From assembly GCF_000699445.3 (NCBI RefSeq), contig NC_067196.1:30586616-30650615 (forward strand): a stretch of 64,000 nt of DNA, in the 5' to 3' direction. Under the pieces are notes generated by a model. That model was given only the letters and a program-made list of their open reading frames with translations, was not told the DNA's origin and ran no database searches. Position 1 is the first letter of the stretch. Each line of letters opens with the position of its first letter. The position numbers and the translations under genes are program-made. This document shows positions 35,945 through 45,002 of the stretch, in pieces. Source of the stretch: Schistosoma haematobium (Eukaryota > Platyhelminthes > Trematoda > Strigeidida > Schistosomatidae).

Positions 35945-36420
35945 TTTTTTCTAAAATATAGAAGTTTTGTGTAATATAAACAAAATTAAAATACTAACAC
36001 ATTACAAATTAGTTACTTTTTAATGATCAATAACTTATCAATCAAAAGGAACTTGTTACTATTATAGTCATTTCGTTAATAAATTAATGTAAATAATGGG
36101 GAAAGTGTTTAAACTATGTAAATTATGTTAGTACTACATGCAATCGTACAATATTTTCAACAACAAAAGATATCGTCATAAATAAAAAAAGTATTTAGCT
36201 AAATTAATGACCATTAAAATGAGAAAAAAACTTAACGATTTGACTCATATCCAAAAAGAAAAAAACGTTTTTCTTTTGTTTAATGGAAAAGGTCTTATAT
36301 TACTAAAAAGGAAAAAAAATGTAACTCACGAAAATGAATAAATTTTCTACACTATGAGTATTTTTCTTTAGTACTATCAACCTGGTAAGATATGTATGTC
36401 ATAAAAAAGGCATTATTTTT
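35945..36420. other. No feature recognised
   Basis: AT-rich spacer; nothing assigned. Confidence 0.5.
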
Positions 36421-36429
36421 TTAATTTTA

Positions 36430-36597
36430 TAGTTGAATTATTGAGTCAATTGAAGCTAGACCACCATGAAAAACTTGGAAGCACTAGACGGCCGTTTCGT
36501 CCTAGTATGAGACTTCTCAGCAGTGTATATTTAGGATTCCGCTCTTTGAGAATCGAACTCAGGATGGTGAAGAGGTTTATTCTGATCCTCTCATAAC
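36430..36597 (-). mobile_element. Hammerhead SINE, antisense copy
   Basis: Antisense arm (GTTGAATTATTGAGTCAATTG), antisense hammerhead at 36481-36525 and an antisense B-box remnant (GAGAATCGAACTC, about 36550). It ends near 'aagaggtttattctgat', a shortened family tail. The ribozyme keeps GAAA, the full ACGGCCGT palindrome and a GTC triplet, but has CTGAGAA in place of CTGAGGA, a change at an invariant G. Confidence 0.75.
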
Positions 36598-36884
36598 GGT
36601 TACATGTGAAAAAATAAATTGTACATAGAATAATAAGTGGTAATTACTAGTCAACGTACTAAGTACAGTTCCCTTCTATTATGCTGCAATAATAATAATT
36701 GAGACAAGAATTTATTTCAATCCTAATGTAATAAAGAAGTCTATTATACATGAAGTTGAAATATTATAAAATAAATAAAAATATAAATAAAATAAACTTT
36801 CTAAACTGAGCTTTTAAAATTCTTATTTAAATTTATGTATCGTATATTTTGCACAGTTATATAATATACTATTGTAGGCCAAGT

Positions 36885-37020
36885 TGATTTTACAATGGAT
36901 TTCAAGAGAACCGGACACTATCCAGACGTTCACATGACAACCCAAACTGTACAGTTTAATCTCGCTTAACAGGAGAGCCAGATACCGCCATACATCGCCT
37001 CTCGGCTCTCTGAGCTAAAA
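36885..37020. other. GC-richer fragment, unassigned
   Basis: GC-richer than its surroundings ('gagaaccggacactatccagacg', 'gagagccagataccgccatac', 'gcctctcggctctctgagc'). No open frame of note and no match to other repeats in the window. Probably a mobile-element fragment. Confidence 0.35.
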
Positions 37021-37326
37021 TCATATGTTGTATCATAAATTTTTAATAAAATCGTTAAAATATTTGTTGAATATTTGACCAATTTTTTTCACAGGATATT
37101 TTACTTTTTATTCGTTTGATAAAAATAAATAAAACCGATCACTTCGTTGAAATTTATAACCAGGTGTAGATCCCGAATTTTTTATTCAATTATGCATATG
37201 ATAATTAATGGTATATGGTTGTGGACAGTGAATTACTTGATCGAGATCATGAATTAATATTCGTTATAAAAATTAAATTAATCCAGATCCTAACTCTTAG
37301 ACATTCTTCTCGAAATACGTTTGAAG

Positions 37327-37329
<3 letters not shown>

Positions 37330-37377
<48 letters not shown>
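37330..37377. repeat. (AT)n microsatellite
   Basis: An alternating AT tract of about 47 bp immediately before an Sm-alpha inverted pair. It creates the run of Y/I codons in the 70-codon frame at 37215-37427, which is not a gene. Confidence 0.95.
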
Positions 37378-37382
<5 letters not shown>

Positions 37383-37399
37383 AGTACATTCTACAAACA

Positions 37400-37640
37400 T
37401 GATATATTATCACTTGGTGTTGTTTAACATGTATCTTCCCATTGTTATTTACGACTGCAATTGATCAGTCTCTTATTAGCATATGAGCATCATGTGAGAA
37501 TTGCCTTGATATTGCCTTAAGCCACAAGCTTTTTAAGAAAAGATGGATAGTGGATAGTAGTAGAATCCAGGACACGCGTTTCGTTCTATTTGGGCTCATC
37601 AGCTGGATGTACCTGCATCGCAGAGTTGATGTTCTTTCCA
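37400..37640 (-). mobile_element. Sm-alpha repeat, antisense half of a pair
   Basis: Begins with the complemented tail (ATCACTTGGTGTTGTTTAAC), then ACGACTGCAATTGATCAGTC, 'aagaaaagatggatagtgg', the antisense hammerhead 37565-37608 and 'acctgcatcgcagagttgatgttc', stopping before the promoter. It abuts a sense copy, giving a head-to-head fold-back of about 400 bp. Confidence 0.85.
37565..37608 (-). ncRNA. Sm-alpha hammerhead, perfect helix I
   Basis: Minus strand: ATCCAG, CTGATGA, GCCCAAATAGAAC, GAAA, CGCGTGTC, CTGGAT. Helix I pairs at 6 of 6. The core is invariant and the cleavage triplet is GTC. Stem II carries the same one-base deletion as 33233-33276, which marks a local sub-lineage and probably lowers activity. 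Helix III (ACGCGTGT) is a near palindrome. Confidence 0.8.
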
Positions 37641-37805
37641 GAACTCAGCAGCTATGTAGATAACGTGATGGCGTTTGAAGCAAACTTTACTGGGTTCAAG
37701 TACCAGAGTGAACATCAACTCTGAGATGCAAGTAACTCCAGATGACGAGTTCTAAATAGAACGAAACACGCACCCTGGATTTCACTGCCATCCACTATCC
37801 ATTTA
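37641..37805 (+). mobile_element. Sm-alpha repeat, sense half of a pair
   Basis: A-box region 'cagcagctatgtagataacgtg', B-box-like GGTTCAAGTACC, then a hammerhead remnant at about 37743-37790. The core has ATGACGA for CTGACGA, and the cleavage position reads ACC, so it should be inactive. Stem II reads GTTC / GAAC where the family consensus is GTCC / GGAC, a paired double change. Confidence 0.8.
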
Positions 37806-38100
37806 TGGATGGACACAGTTATCCAATTTTAAAATATAGTCCAAAAATATATATTATTATATTCACTTTTTGCAAATTTACTGTTATTGATTGTTAGTAA
37901 TAGAATTCGATCGAAATGGCAAATAACTGATCAATAAATTGCGATAAAAAAAACTAAATTAATTGTATTATAAAATAAAACAAAAACATTAGAATAGATA
38001 AAAGTAACCAATTTACGGAGTCCTACTTATTGTATATTCAAATTTATTTCTCTTATGTAAAATGGATTGGTTGAAGTTAGACATTATTACTGTTGGATGC

Positions 38101-38165
38101 TGGCTCAGTGGTCTGGAGGTTAAGCGTTCACATGCGAGAGACTGACTGGTTCTGGGTTCGAATCC
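38101..38165 (+). promoter_or_regulatory. tRNA-like pol III promoter of SINE
   Basis: A-box TGGCTCAGTGG at 38101-38111 and a B box GGTTCGAATCC at 38155-38165 that fits the GGTTCGANNCC consensus exactly. The order and spacing match a tRNA gene, but no acceptor stem closes around it, so it is a tRNA-derived SINE head rather than a tRNA. Confidence 0.7.
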
Positions 38166-38186
38166 CGCTGGCGCGATCGTGAATGT

Positions 38187-38232
38187 GCACTGCTGAGGAG
38201 TCCCACAATAGGACGAAACGGCCATCCAGTGC
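38187..38232 (+). ncRNA. Hammerhead ribozyme, core and helix I intact
   Basis: Helix I GCACTG (38187-38192) pairs perfectly with CAGTGC (38227-38232). The core CTGAGGA (38193-38199), stem II GTCC / CACAATA / GGAC and GAAA (38215-38218) follow. Helix III is CGGCCA with an ATC cleavage triplet, an allowed NUH. One base change from the palindrome ACGGCCGT weakens helix III. On core sequence this is the strongest candidate for activity in its family here. Confidence 0.8.
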
Positions 38233-38333
38233 TTTCAGGTTTTCAATGGTGGTCTAATATCAAACAGTTCATGATTTAAATCAAAAACTTATTAATCTTC
38301 ACAACCCCATATTGATAATTCTTATTCAAAATG

Positions 38334-39037
38334 AGGTACATAGTGTATTAACATCTTAACTATTAGCTTAAATGTATTTATTTATTAAGTTGTTCCGAAC
38401 TTAAGTGGATACAGTACAAATTATAAAATAAGCAATCCATTTTTTTATTAATAAACTTTTCTGTCTTGTCTAGTGCTAATTAACAACACCCTTTATAACT
38501 AAAATCTAACAAAGTAGCTTTTGATTTTATCAATCTAATGTTAATGGTTAAACAAGTTCTGGTTATTTTAAGTCCACTAACAAAGGAAATGTACATTATC
38601 GGCAAATATATATGTTTAAAATTATTCCATAGTGATAAAACTGTCTTACTGTGTTAAACCTAAGTACAACTAAAGTAGATTATGTCTGATGAAAACATAC
38701 ATAATGAAAGATTGTGAGTCCTCTAATACTTTTTTCTTTCACTTATAAACCATTCAAAAAATAATTGTAAACATTTGTTTATCTCATCCTAATACGTCGT
38801 GTGATAATTAGTAAACGAGTGTGACTTTGAAAGATGATAGTTTTTTTTATAAGATTTATTCAAACCTCATGTACATAGTTCTTTTGTATCACCTTGAAAA
38901 TAGCAAGTGCAAAGATTTGAGCAGAATAGGATGAATTTATTTTATTTTGTTTGGCTCTCATAAGCCGCTTACAACCTGAAATATTTAAAAATCATAATTA
39001 CAAAATGGATTTAAATTACTTATGTAAATGAGTTTAG
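38334..39037. other. No feature recognised
   Basis: AT-rich spacer; nothing assigned. Confidence 0.5.
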
Positions 39038-39146
39038 ACTGAGATCATGAATCAATCAATGTTGGACCACCATTGAAAACTTGGAAGCACTGCATGTCCG
39101 TTTCGTCCTAATATGGGATTCCTCATCCACAAGCATCCACGATCCC
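39038..39146 (-). mobile_element. Hammerhead SINE fragment abutting a Penelope remnant
   Basis: Antisense arm (ACTGAGATCATGAATC), antisense hammerhead at about 39087-39132 (minus strand GATGAGGA in place of CTGAGGA; GAAA kept) and 'aagcatccacgatcccgcg', after which the sequence switches abruptly to the Penelope-like remnant. The missing sense arm suggests the junction is a recombination or insertion point. Confidence 0.7.
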
Positions 39147-39390
39147 GCGAACTTTGGTAAGTACACGTGAATTTATGAACGCAATTGGCGGTAACGACAA
39201 AGGGGTGCTTGTCAACATTTGCTTGAGCTATTGGAAATGTGGTTTTATACAGTATTATTAGTTTGGCTGCCGGGTACGTTCTGCACAGTGCGGTGTTAAA
39301 CCTCCTGCCGAATGTGCTTGCGACACCATCACATTTGAAGTTGAGGTTTATAGATACTGGTTTTCTATTAACTGTAGTCACACTCTTCAT
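39147..39390 (-). pseudogene. Penelope-like element, inverted 5' segment
   Basis: An 80-codon minus-strand frame with the linker region of a Penelope-like polyprotein: NLNFKCDGVASTFGRR, TYPAAKLIILYKTT and CVHKFTCTYQSS just before the frame leaves the element. Penelope-like elements place a reverse transcriptase before a GIY-YIG endonuclease, and this segment lies between the two, ending where GIY-YIG should begin. The frame continues at its 3' side into SINE DNA. The continuation lies on the opposite strand starting at 39391. Confidence 0.7.
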
Positions 39391-39750
39391 GTTATAAGTT
39401 TACGCATACCTGCCAAAGCAGCTACATTGGCGAAACAGAAAGGAGGGTTCATCTCAGATTTTTTGAAAATGTTCCAAAAAGCCCTTGAACAAGATATAGA
39501 ACTACTTAAAACAGCTCAATTGCCAAATATCTTTTGAATACAGGACACCATGCTGACACCTTGCAATGATTCAAGTTGACTAATAAATAGTCGAACTTAA
39601 GTCTTCTGAAGTTTGCCGAAGCTGTTGTTATCAGGCATCAGATACCTAATTTATGTATTCTAAAGAAGATGCTTATTAATCTTTCTCAGCTTGGGTGACA
39701 AATATCCCTTCACTACATCTAAACAAAACAATATCCCTTCAAACCACATA
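39391..39750 (+). pseudogene. Penelope-like element, GIY-YIG endonuclease remnant
   Basis: The plus strand reads YKFTHTCQSSYIGETERRVHL, with the YIG of the GIY-YIG nuclease at 39423-39431 followed by its usual G-E-T and basic R-x-x-x-H/R pattern. A stop comes at 39486-39488. After frameshifts the C-terminal block LKFAEAVVIRHQIP (about 39603-39645), conserved in Penelope-like elements, can be read. The first ten or so codons repeat the last codons of the inverted segment (KFT-x-T-x-QSS). The enzyme would nick DNA for retrotransposition; this copy is dead. Confidence 0.75.
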
Positions 39751-39859
39751 TTTTGTTACCTACAGATATCGAATTACAATTTACTACCTCCTTTTACACA
39801 CTGTTTAATTCTTTGAACTTCAAATGAATGCAAAATATTTGAATTAATGAAGCAATATT

Positions 39860-40110
39860 TTTCTTAATTAGACAATCACTGAAAAACAGAAAGCTCCGGA
39901 CAACTGTTTTGTTCTTCTGTGACACTCATGGGTAGTACATACCCACAATTTCACCAGGGATTATGTCTATTAACCATAGATCTCACAGCGAGCACTTACT
40001 CATTACATTACTGAACCAATATTCAATCATATACATATCTAACTTCAATTAATTCATTATCTAATTTTAATCAATTGACTTTGACTTTAAATAAAACAAA
40101 TATCTACTAA
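39860..40110 (-). repeat. Very old hammerhead SINE relic
   Basis: Only scattered matches: 'tcactgaaaaacagaaagctccggacaac', GTTTTGTTCTTCTGTGACACTC and 'catacccacaatttcacc' in antisense order, then ACTTCAATTAATTCATTATCT as the sense arm. Heavily mutated. Confidence 0.35.
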
Positions 40111-41010
40111 TCGTATATTTCCTTGGTGACGTTTTGTTTTTCAGAAGGTACTGTAAATAAGTTCACATTACCTCTATAAAAATTTCTTACAACTACTCTA
40201 TCACTACAAAAATGTTAGAAAAATAAGCATCATCATTTGAATGTCACTCAACTCTTAATTATAAACTAATGTGAATAACTTCAAGAGTTCTTAGAAAAGA
40301 AAAATCTTTTCAATGCCACTTAAGCACCTTTTTTTTAACATTTTACATTATTACCAGTTAATATTTTATTAAAATACTGAGCAGTAAGTTAAATTATGTC
40401 GCTTAAACATAAATGTAGACAGATTAGCTAAAAAAAAAATGAAAATAAAAATAAAAATAAAAAATATCTATATTTTCTTTTTTCAAAATGTAATCATGAT
40501 TAATTTTTCTTTCTTTTCATTTTGTTTTTCTTAAGTTTCTCATTTATTTTATCAACGACAATATAAATAAAAGAGAGAAAAAAAAGGGGGAATAAATTGA
40601 TAAGTTGCGTTATGATCATTTTTTTTTCATTCAATTACATTATTTATTTATTTTCAATATTTTTTATAAAGTTTCTATCCTTGAGGCTAAAACTAATGTT
40701 TGTCTTTATTTTATTTGTCTCTAATATATTTTATCAAAATTATTGAAAAAAAACACATCAATTTGATAAATACATTTTAATGTACTCGACACATGAGCAG
40801 TTCCATCATACATCTAACAGGATAAATAGATATTTTAAAAAGAAGTATTTAAGAGAGAATATTTACCGTACTGGTAATTTCTATTTACTATTCGAATCCT
40901 ATCACTAAATTAAAGTAAATATATTAGTATGAATGAGTTGATACTCAACATACATTAGCTGGATACTATCAGTAAGAGCCTCCTGTAAAAGAGAACAAAC
41001 CAGCTTCCAG
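40111..41010. other. Low-complexity A/T runs, no gene
   Basis: A-rich and T-rich runs dominate 40420-40760 (for example AAATAAAAATAAAAATAAAAA near 40445). No coding frame. Confidence 0.65.
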
Positions 41011-41014
41011 ATGA

Positions 41015-41289
41015 AGTCAGTTAGTCAGTAACAACGTAGAACTTAGTACGTACTTACATCAGTTCGAGTTCCAACACCACATTAGCACAGAGATGCAGTT
41101 GTCGATTCAAACCCCGTAGTGGTAGAGGTAGTAAAAGCATAAGTAGTAATCAGAAACATTAGGAGTATAATCCAGTGAAATAAATTTGGAAAGAGAAAAA
41201 AGGGACATGAAAAATTCAGAAGATTAGAATTTGGGAGAACACAAAGAGTGGATGCACCTGCACCATTGCAAACAATTTTGAGCCATGTC
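41015..41289 (-). mobile_element. RTE-like LINE 3' untranslated region
   Basis: Continues minus-strand from the LINE coding remnant. Contains 'ctacgttgtt..ctgac' at the extreme end, and matches 62295-62450 (same strand) and 7915-8105 (opposite strand). That three loci share only this end is expected of 5'-truncated LINE insertions. Confidence 0.7.
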
Positions 41290-42092
41290 ATTCAGCGTCT
41301 CTTACCATCGATTGCTATCGTCTCGCGGATCCCAACCAGGTAGTCTACACCTCCCAACATGACTCAGTTCACTTGTCAGTGACTTCATGAACTCGCGCCA
41401 TGTTATGGTCTGGCCGCCTCTAGCTTTCTTCCGACCTACTCCTATACCATTTAACATCACACATCGGAGCAGTCAGTGGTTGGGCATATGTAACATGTGT
41501 TCCAGCCATCTCAAGTGATGAAGTTTCACTACTTCATCAATTGATTTGCCATCCTTACCTAGTACCCGTTTCCTAACAACTGCATTACTTACTTGATGGT
41601 CCCAGGATATACGAGCAATATTTCGAAGACACCTATGTTCAAATACTAGTAACCTACGAATATCCTCTACTCTCACCGGCCATGTTTCACAGCCATAAAG
41701 TAGGACGGGACGAACTGCTGTGCAGTAAACCCATCTTTTTGTTGGTAGACGGGTATTTTGCCTACGCCATAAATGACACAAGCTGGCAAAAGCTAGTCAA
41801 GCCTTCTGTATCAGTGATGAGATTTCGTCACACACCAGACCATAAGGGCTGATGAGACTTCCAAGTGAAGCGGTCAACACGCGCAACTACTTCACTCCCT
41901 ATCGATGCAACCCAATCCTGAAGTAACATTTTGAATTTCGAGGGGGAGAATCGCATCTCGAACATGCTTGCATTGTTGCCTAGAGTGGTCAGAAGACTCT
42001 GCATTTTGTCAGCGTCCTCACCAAATAGAACTATGTCATCGGCATATTCTAGGTCAAAATTGAATCTCCCGGTAGAAGTTCAACCCCTGGAG
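41290..42092 (-). pseudogene. RTE-like LINE reverse transcriptase C-terminus
   Basis: The minus strand encodes the end of a LINE reverse transcriptase. FNFDLEYADDIVLFGEDADK carries the catalytic YADD (42035-42046) of palm motif C. It continues through KFKMLLQDWVASIG, several stops and frameshifts, then VYCTAVRPVLLYGCETWPVR and the C-terminal block LLVFEHRCLRNIARISWDHQ...LRWLEHMLHMPNH. The order (YADD, then LLYG-E-TW, then H-RCLR) is that of RTE-clade elements common in schistosomes. The first two-thirds of the ORF is missing (5' truncation). It is joined back-to-back to a different LINE. Confidence 0.8.
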
Positions 42093-42110
42093 TTGAACTT
42101 CTACCGGGAG
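42066..42110. repeat. Perfect 18-bp inverted repeat at LINE-LINE junction
   Basis: Left arm 42066-42083 (CTCCCGGTAGAAGTTCAA) and right arm 42093-42110 are perfectly complementary, with a 9-nt loop CCCCTGGAG. The left arm belongs to the minus-strand LINE (codons near GVELLPG before YADD). The right arm is an inverted copy of it placed at the 5' border of the plus-strand LINE. Confidence 0.9.
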
Positions 42111-42370
42111 AGCAAAAGACGATGCAAATAGATAAGATATACATTACGGAAATCATCAAACTGCATCACGAGACAAGCGGTAACTTGGAATTCTGAAGGG
42201 AAGAGGAAAAGAGAAAAGCCAAAGAACACATTACGTCAGGAAATAGAAGCAGATATGAAAAGGACGAATAAAAACTTGAAAAAGCTGGATAGGATTGCCT
42301 AGGACAGTAGTGGATAGAGAATGCTGGTGGGTGGCCTATGCTCTTCCATGAGGAGTAATGAGTTGATATG
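42111..42370 (+). pseudogene. Second LINE family, C-terminal tail
   Basis: The plus strand reads KRRCK, stop, [19 protein letters not shown], then [35 protein letters not shown] and, after a stop, RMLVGGLCSSMRSN. This basic tail with TLR-E-x-E-A-D and R-M-L-V-GLCS is the end of a schistosome RTE-type ORF that differs from the minus-strand LINE next to it. Two stops and missing upstream parts make it dead. The element is 5'-truncated at the inverted repeat. Confidence 0.7.
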
Positions 42371-42374
42371 TTAG

Positions 42375-43030
42375 AGTAGTTTTTTAAAGCTGGATAATTG
42401 AAAGTAATCATAAGGACTCCATGGAATTAAATATTATTCTAGTTGAAAATAAATACTAAGGAGGTATCTTCAATGTCTAGAGAATAAACTATTTTTATAA
42501 AGAATACTTTTTTGTTAGTCACTGTCAAAGTGAAAGACACTTAAAATATTTGTTAAGACTGATTACTAAGTAATGTTATCAGTAGTTTGATATATTTAAA
42601 ATCCTTTGATAAGAATATCTTCTAAATCCCTTTTCTTGACTAATTTCCTTACAAATATTCATCGAAACTAATATGTTTTTCATGCACAAATAGTTTTAAA
42701 ATACGGTTGAAAAATAACTCAAAGTCTTTACAAAATTTTAATTAGATTGAGAAGGTTAACAACTAGAAACTTTTTTTTATCTTATTTGAAAAAATTTGAA
42801 CACTTAATTAAGAAATTTTGTCAGCAGGATTGAAGAGATGATAATAAATTTGATAGTAATATGTCTACATTAAAATAAAAAAATAACTCATTGAACTATT
42901 CAGGCAGGTAATATAAATAGCAACAAATGATACTAAAGACAATTTTATATGGTTGCTTTTTTTCAAATGCTCGTACATTCATTTTCATTTCATAATTATT
43001 CTCAATATGAAGATTTATGTAGATTGTAGT
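42375..43030. other. No feature recognised
   Basis: AT-rich spacer; nothing assigned. Confidence 0.5.
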
Positions 43031-43034
43031 ATTT

Positions 43035-43205
43035 TAACAGCTGGATTCACGAACCGATCTAAGTTAGACCACCAGTGAGAACCTGGAAGTATTGGACAAC
43101 AGTTTCGTCCTACTGAAAAGTCCTATCCTAGGACTAAACGGCCGTCCAGTACTTCCAGGTTTTTAATGATGGTCTAGTTTAGATCGGCTTGTGAATTCAA
43201 CTGTT
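43035..43205. repeat. Hammerhead SINE reduced to a tight hairpin
   Basis: The left arm (from TTTTAACAGCTGGATTCACG) and the right arm (to TGAATTCAACTGTTAAAA) are complementary over about 75 bp with scattered mismatches and only a short loop. The right half keeps ACTGAAAAGTCC, CTAGGACTAAAC and GGCCGTCCAGTAC, a hammerhead with CTGAAAA and TAAA in place of CTGAGGA and GAAA, so it should be inactive. No promoter remains. Confidence 0.75.
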
Positions 43206-43544
43206 AAAATTTCATAATTAATTACTAAATCTCGAATAGACTATTATACCGACGACTAATTGTTAAGAGAATATAATAGTCATTATAACGACTAAACAGT
43301 TTTTATAAAATCCTATTATTTGTTAGTATTTTTCCTCTGAGTCAGCCTAAAATCTGAAAATTCTCATTATTATAAGATTATATACACGAATAAAATGATA
43401 GAATTATTGAATATTATTTTTGTCGCATTTAATAGTTGCCATTCGATTTACTATCTGTCACAAGAAAGTTTGCCTGTACGACTGAAAATAAATGCTATTT
43501 TACAGTTAATAGCCAGTCACAAACAACCCTAGTATCTGTCACAT

Positions 43545-43812
43545 ATGTGTATTGTTCAATGTTCCCAGACTACATCAGCACAGTCTGATGAAATGATTAA
43601 GATCAATATCAAAGTAGTAGAAATGTGAGTGATGGCAAAATAAGTATCATTGGTGAGAGGAAAGCTTAGACATAGACATTATGATTAGAAAAGAATGGGT
43701 AACTTTGGATAATAATATGCATAAAATGATTTTGAAACTTAAGATCTAGAGGCAGAGAAATAGTGGATGTAACTATGCTGTTTAGACCTATTCCGAGCCA
43801 TGTCCCACAATG
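43545..43812 (-). pseudogene. RTE-like LINE 3'-end relic
   Basis: On the minus strand, DMARNRSKQHSYIHYFSASR, then a stop, parallels DMAQNCLQWCRCIHSLCSPK near 41290-41219, the C-terminal end of the first LINE. The remainder is 3' flank down to about 43545. Truncated and diverged. Confidence 0.5.
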
Positions 43813-43814
43813 AC

Positions 43815-44455
43815 AGTATTATACATATATTACCTGTTCAAATCTTAGTATTGTGACAAAATCATTGTTAAATAAAGAAGGAGCGAATCGAGCGAAGCAA
43901 TTTCTTTGTTTCATTGTTACATATTATTGTTCTACAGTCAAGATAATTAATATAACTGAAAGACACTGACATAAAATGTAGGGTTACTATTTAAACACAA
44001 ATAATAAGTCGTATTAATAAATGTTTCATTTTAACTATTATTTTTCATTTTCGAATGAAACTTGATATTCTCTATTGGCTAGTATTCAGAATAATGTCAA
44101 TTAAACTTACTTTTTTCATCTATTTATCATAAGTAATTACATTTTTCATTTACTTATACACCTAGGTTGAATCATTTCGTTTGTCTGAATAAAAGAAACT
44201 AAAGAAAATGGGAAAAAAATACAATCATCAAAATATTTTAAGTCAACTAACAGATCCACGCAACGAAATCACTTTTTAAGACGTATGATGGATGATTATA
44301 TTTTGATGTAATAATAATTATATAAACAGGTCGTGAAATGAATGATCCTATAAACATATTCGTTGAATTCTGAATGTTTCCTCCTTTATTATCAGATAAC
44401 TTAAGTCAGTCCATATTTCGGTCACCAATATCATTATTATACAGGTAGTACTGTT
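43815..44455. other. No gene recognised
   Basis: AT-rich. A short patch GGAGCGAATCGAGCGAAGC at about 43880-43898 echoes the GCGAAGC motifs at 1.4 and 9.4 kb. Confidence 0.45.
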
Positions 44456-44457
44456 GT

Positions 44458-44725
44458 GAATGAGAACACAGGCTGAAACAATCAAATGTATTTAAAAACA
44501 AAATTACAGAATCTCTTAAAATTTGAGAAACATACAGTAAATTCTTCATTTGCAAAATATCAATCAATTGTCTCGGACTTGACTTTTCCTTCGTTTCCAC
44601 ACCAATCACTTTCTGTTCTCATTTTCTTTTCTTCGATCTTCTTGAACTTTTGCCATCAGACATTTCACTTTCGATGGATGATACATACAACTTATATCTG
44701 TCGACATTAGTAGCACACACCACAG
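44458..44725 (+). repeat. Dispersed repeat D, diverged copy
   Basis: Follows repeat D from 'gaatgagaacacagg..gaaacaatcaaatgtattta' to 'ttttgccatcagacattt' and 'agtagcacacaccacag'. Diverged from the 19.1/21.1-kb pair. The overlapping 67- and 74-codon frames on both strands are by-products. Confidence 0.65.
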
Positions 44726-45002
44726 TAATGGCTTTTGTAAATACGCTAGTAATATCAACAATAAATTATGTCCAAACAATTATCCCGTACGGAAATCCAG
44801 GATTAATTAAGATGAACTGATATGAATGTAAATTCGTTTAAGAATAACTAATTAAATAATTACAAGAATAAGTTGTTTTCATCATTCTTTAGATTTAAGT
44901 CCTTACTCAACACACCACTTGAACTAATAAAGAATGTATAACTCATCAAAATGAAATATTTGATATTAGAACGGAGTTTGTCAATATTATAACAATTTAA
45001 TA

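Larger units (their letters stand above)
38065..38320 (+). mobile_element. Hammerhead SINE, best-preserved sense copy
   Basis: A 256-bp element between 13-bp flanks CTTATGTAAAATG (38052-38064) and CTTATTCAAAATG (38321-38333) that match at 11 of 13. Begins 'gattggttgaagttagacatt', with no antisense arm. It has a full tRNA-like promoter, an intact hammerhead core (38187-38232), the sense arm (GGTTTTCAATGGTGGTCTAA, then TTCATGATTTAAATC) and the tail 'cttcacaaccccatattgat'. The promoter and the ribozyme are on the same strand, so a pol III transcript would contain the ribozyme downstream of the boxes. Confidence 0.85.

Noticed and set aside
38101..38165. Functional tRNA gene
   Set aside because: A and B boxes are present but no acceptor stem pairs around them; the same unit recurs as a SINE head.
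41931..42131. 66-codon plus frame as a protein
   Set aside because: Antisense to the YADD region of the minus-strand LINE.
41015..42370. Single LINE with a twin-priming inversion
   Set aside because: Each half has its own distinct C-terminal tail, and the minus half has its own 3' untranslated region, so they are two elements.
42166..42411. 81-codon minus frame as a protein
   Set aside because: It is antisense to a LINE C-terminal tail read on the plus strand.
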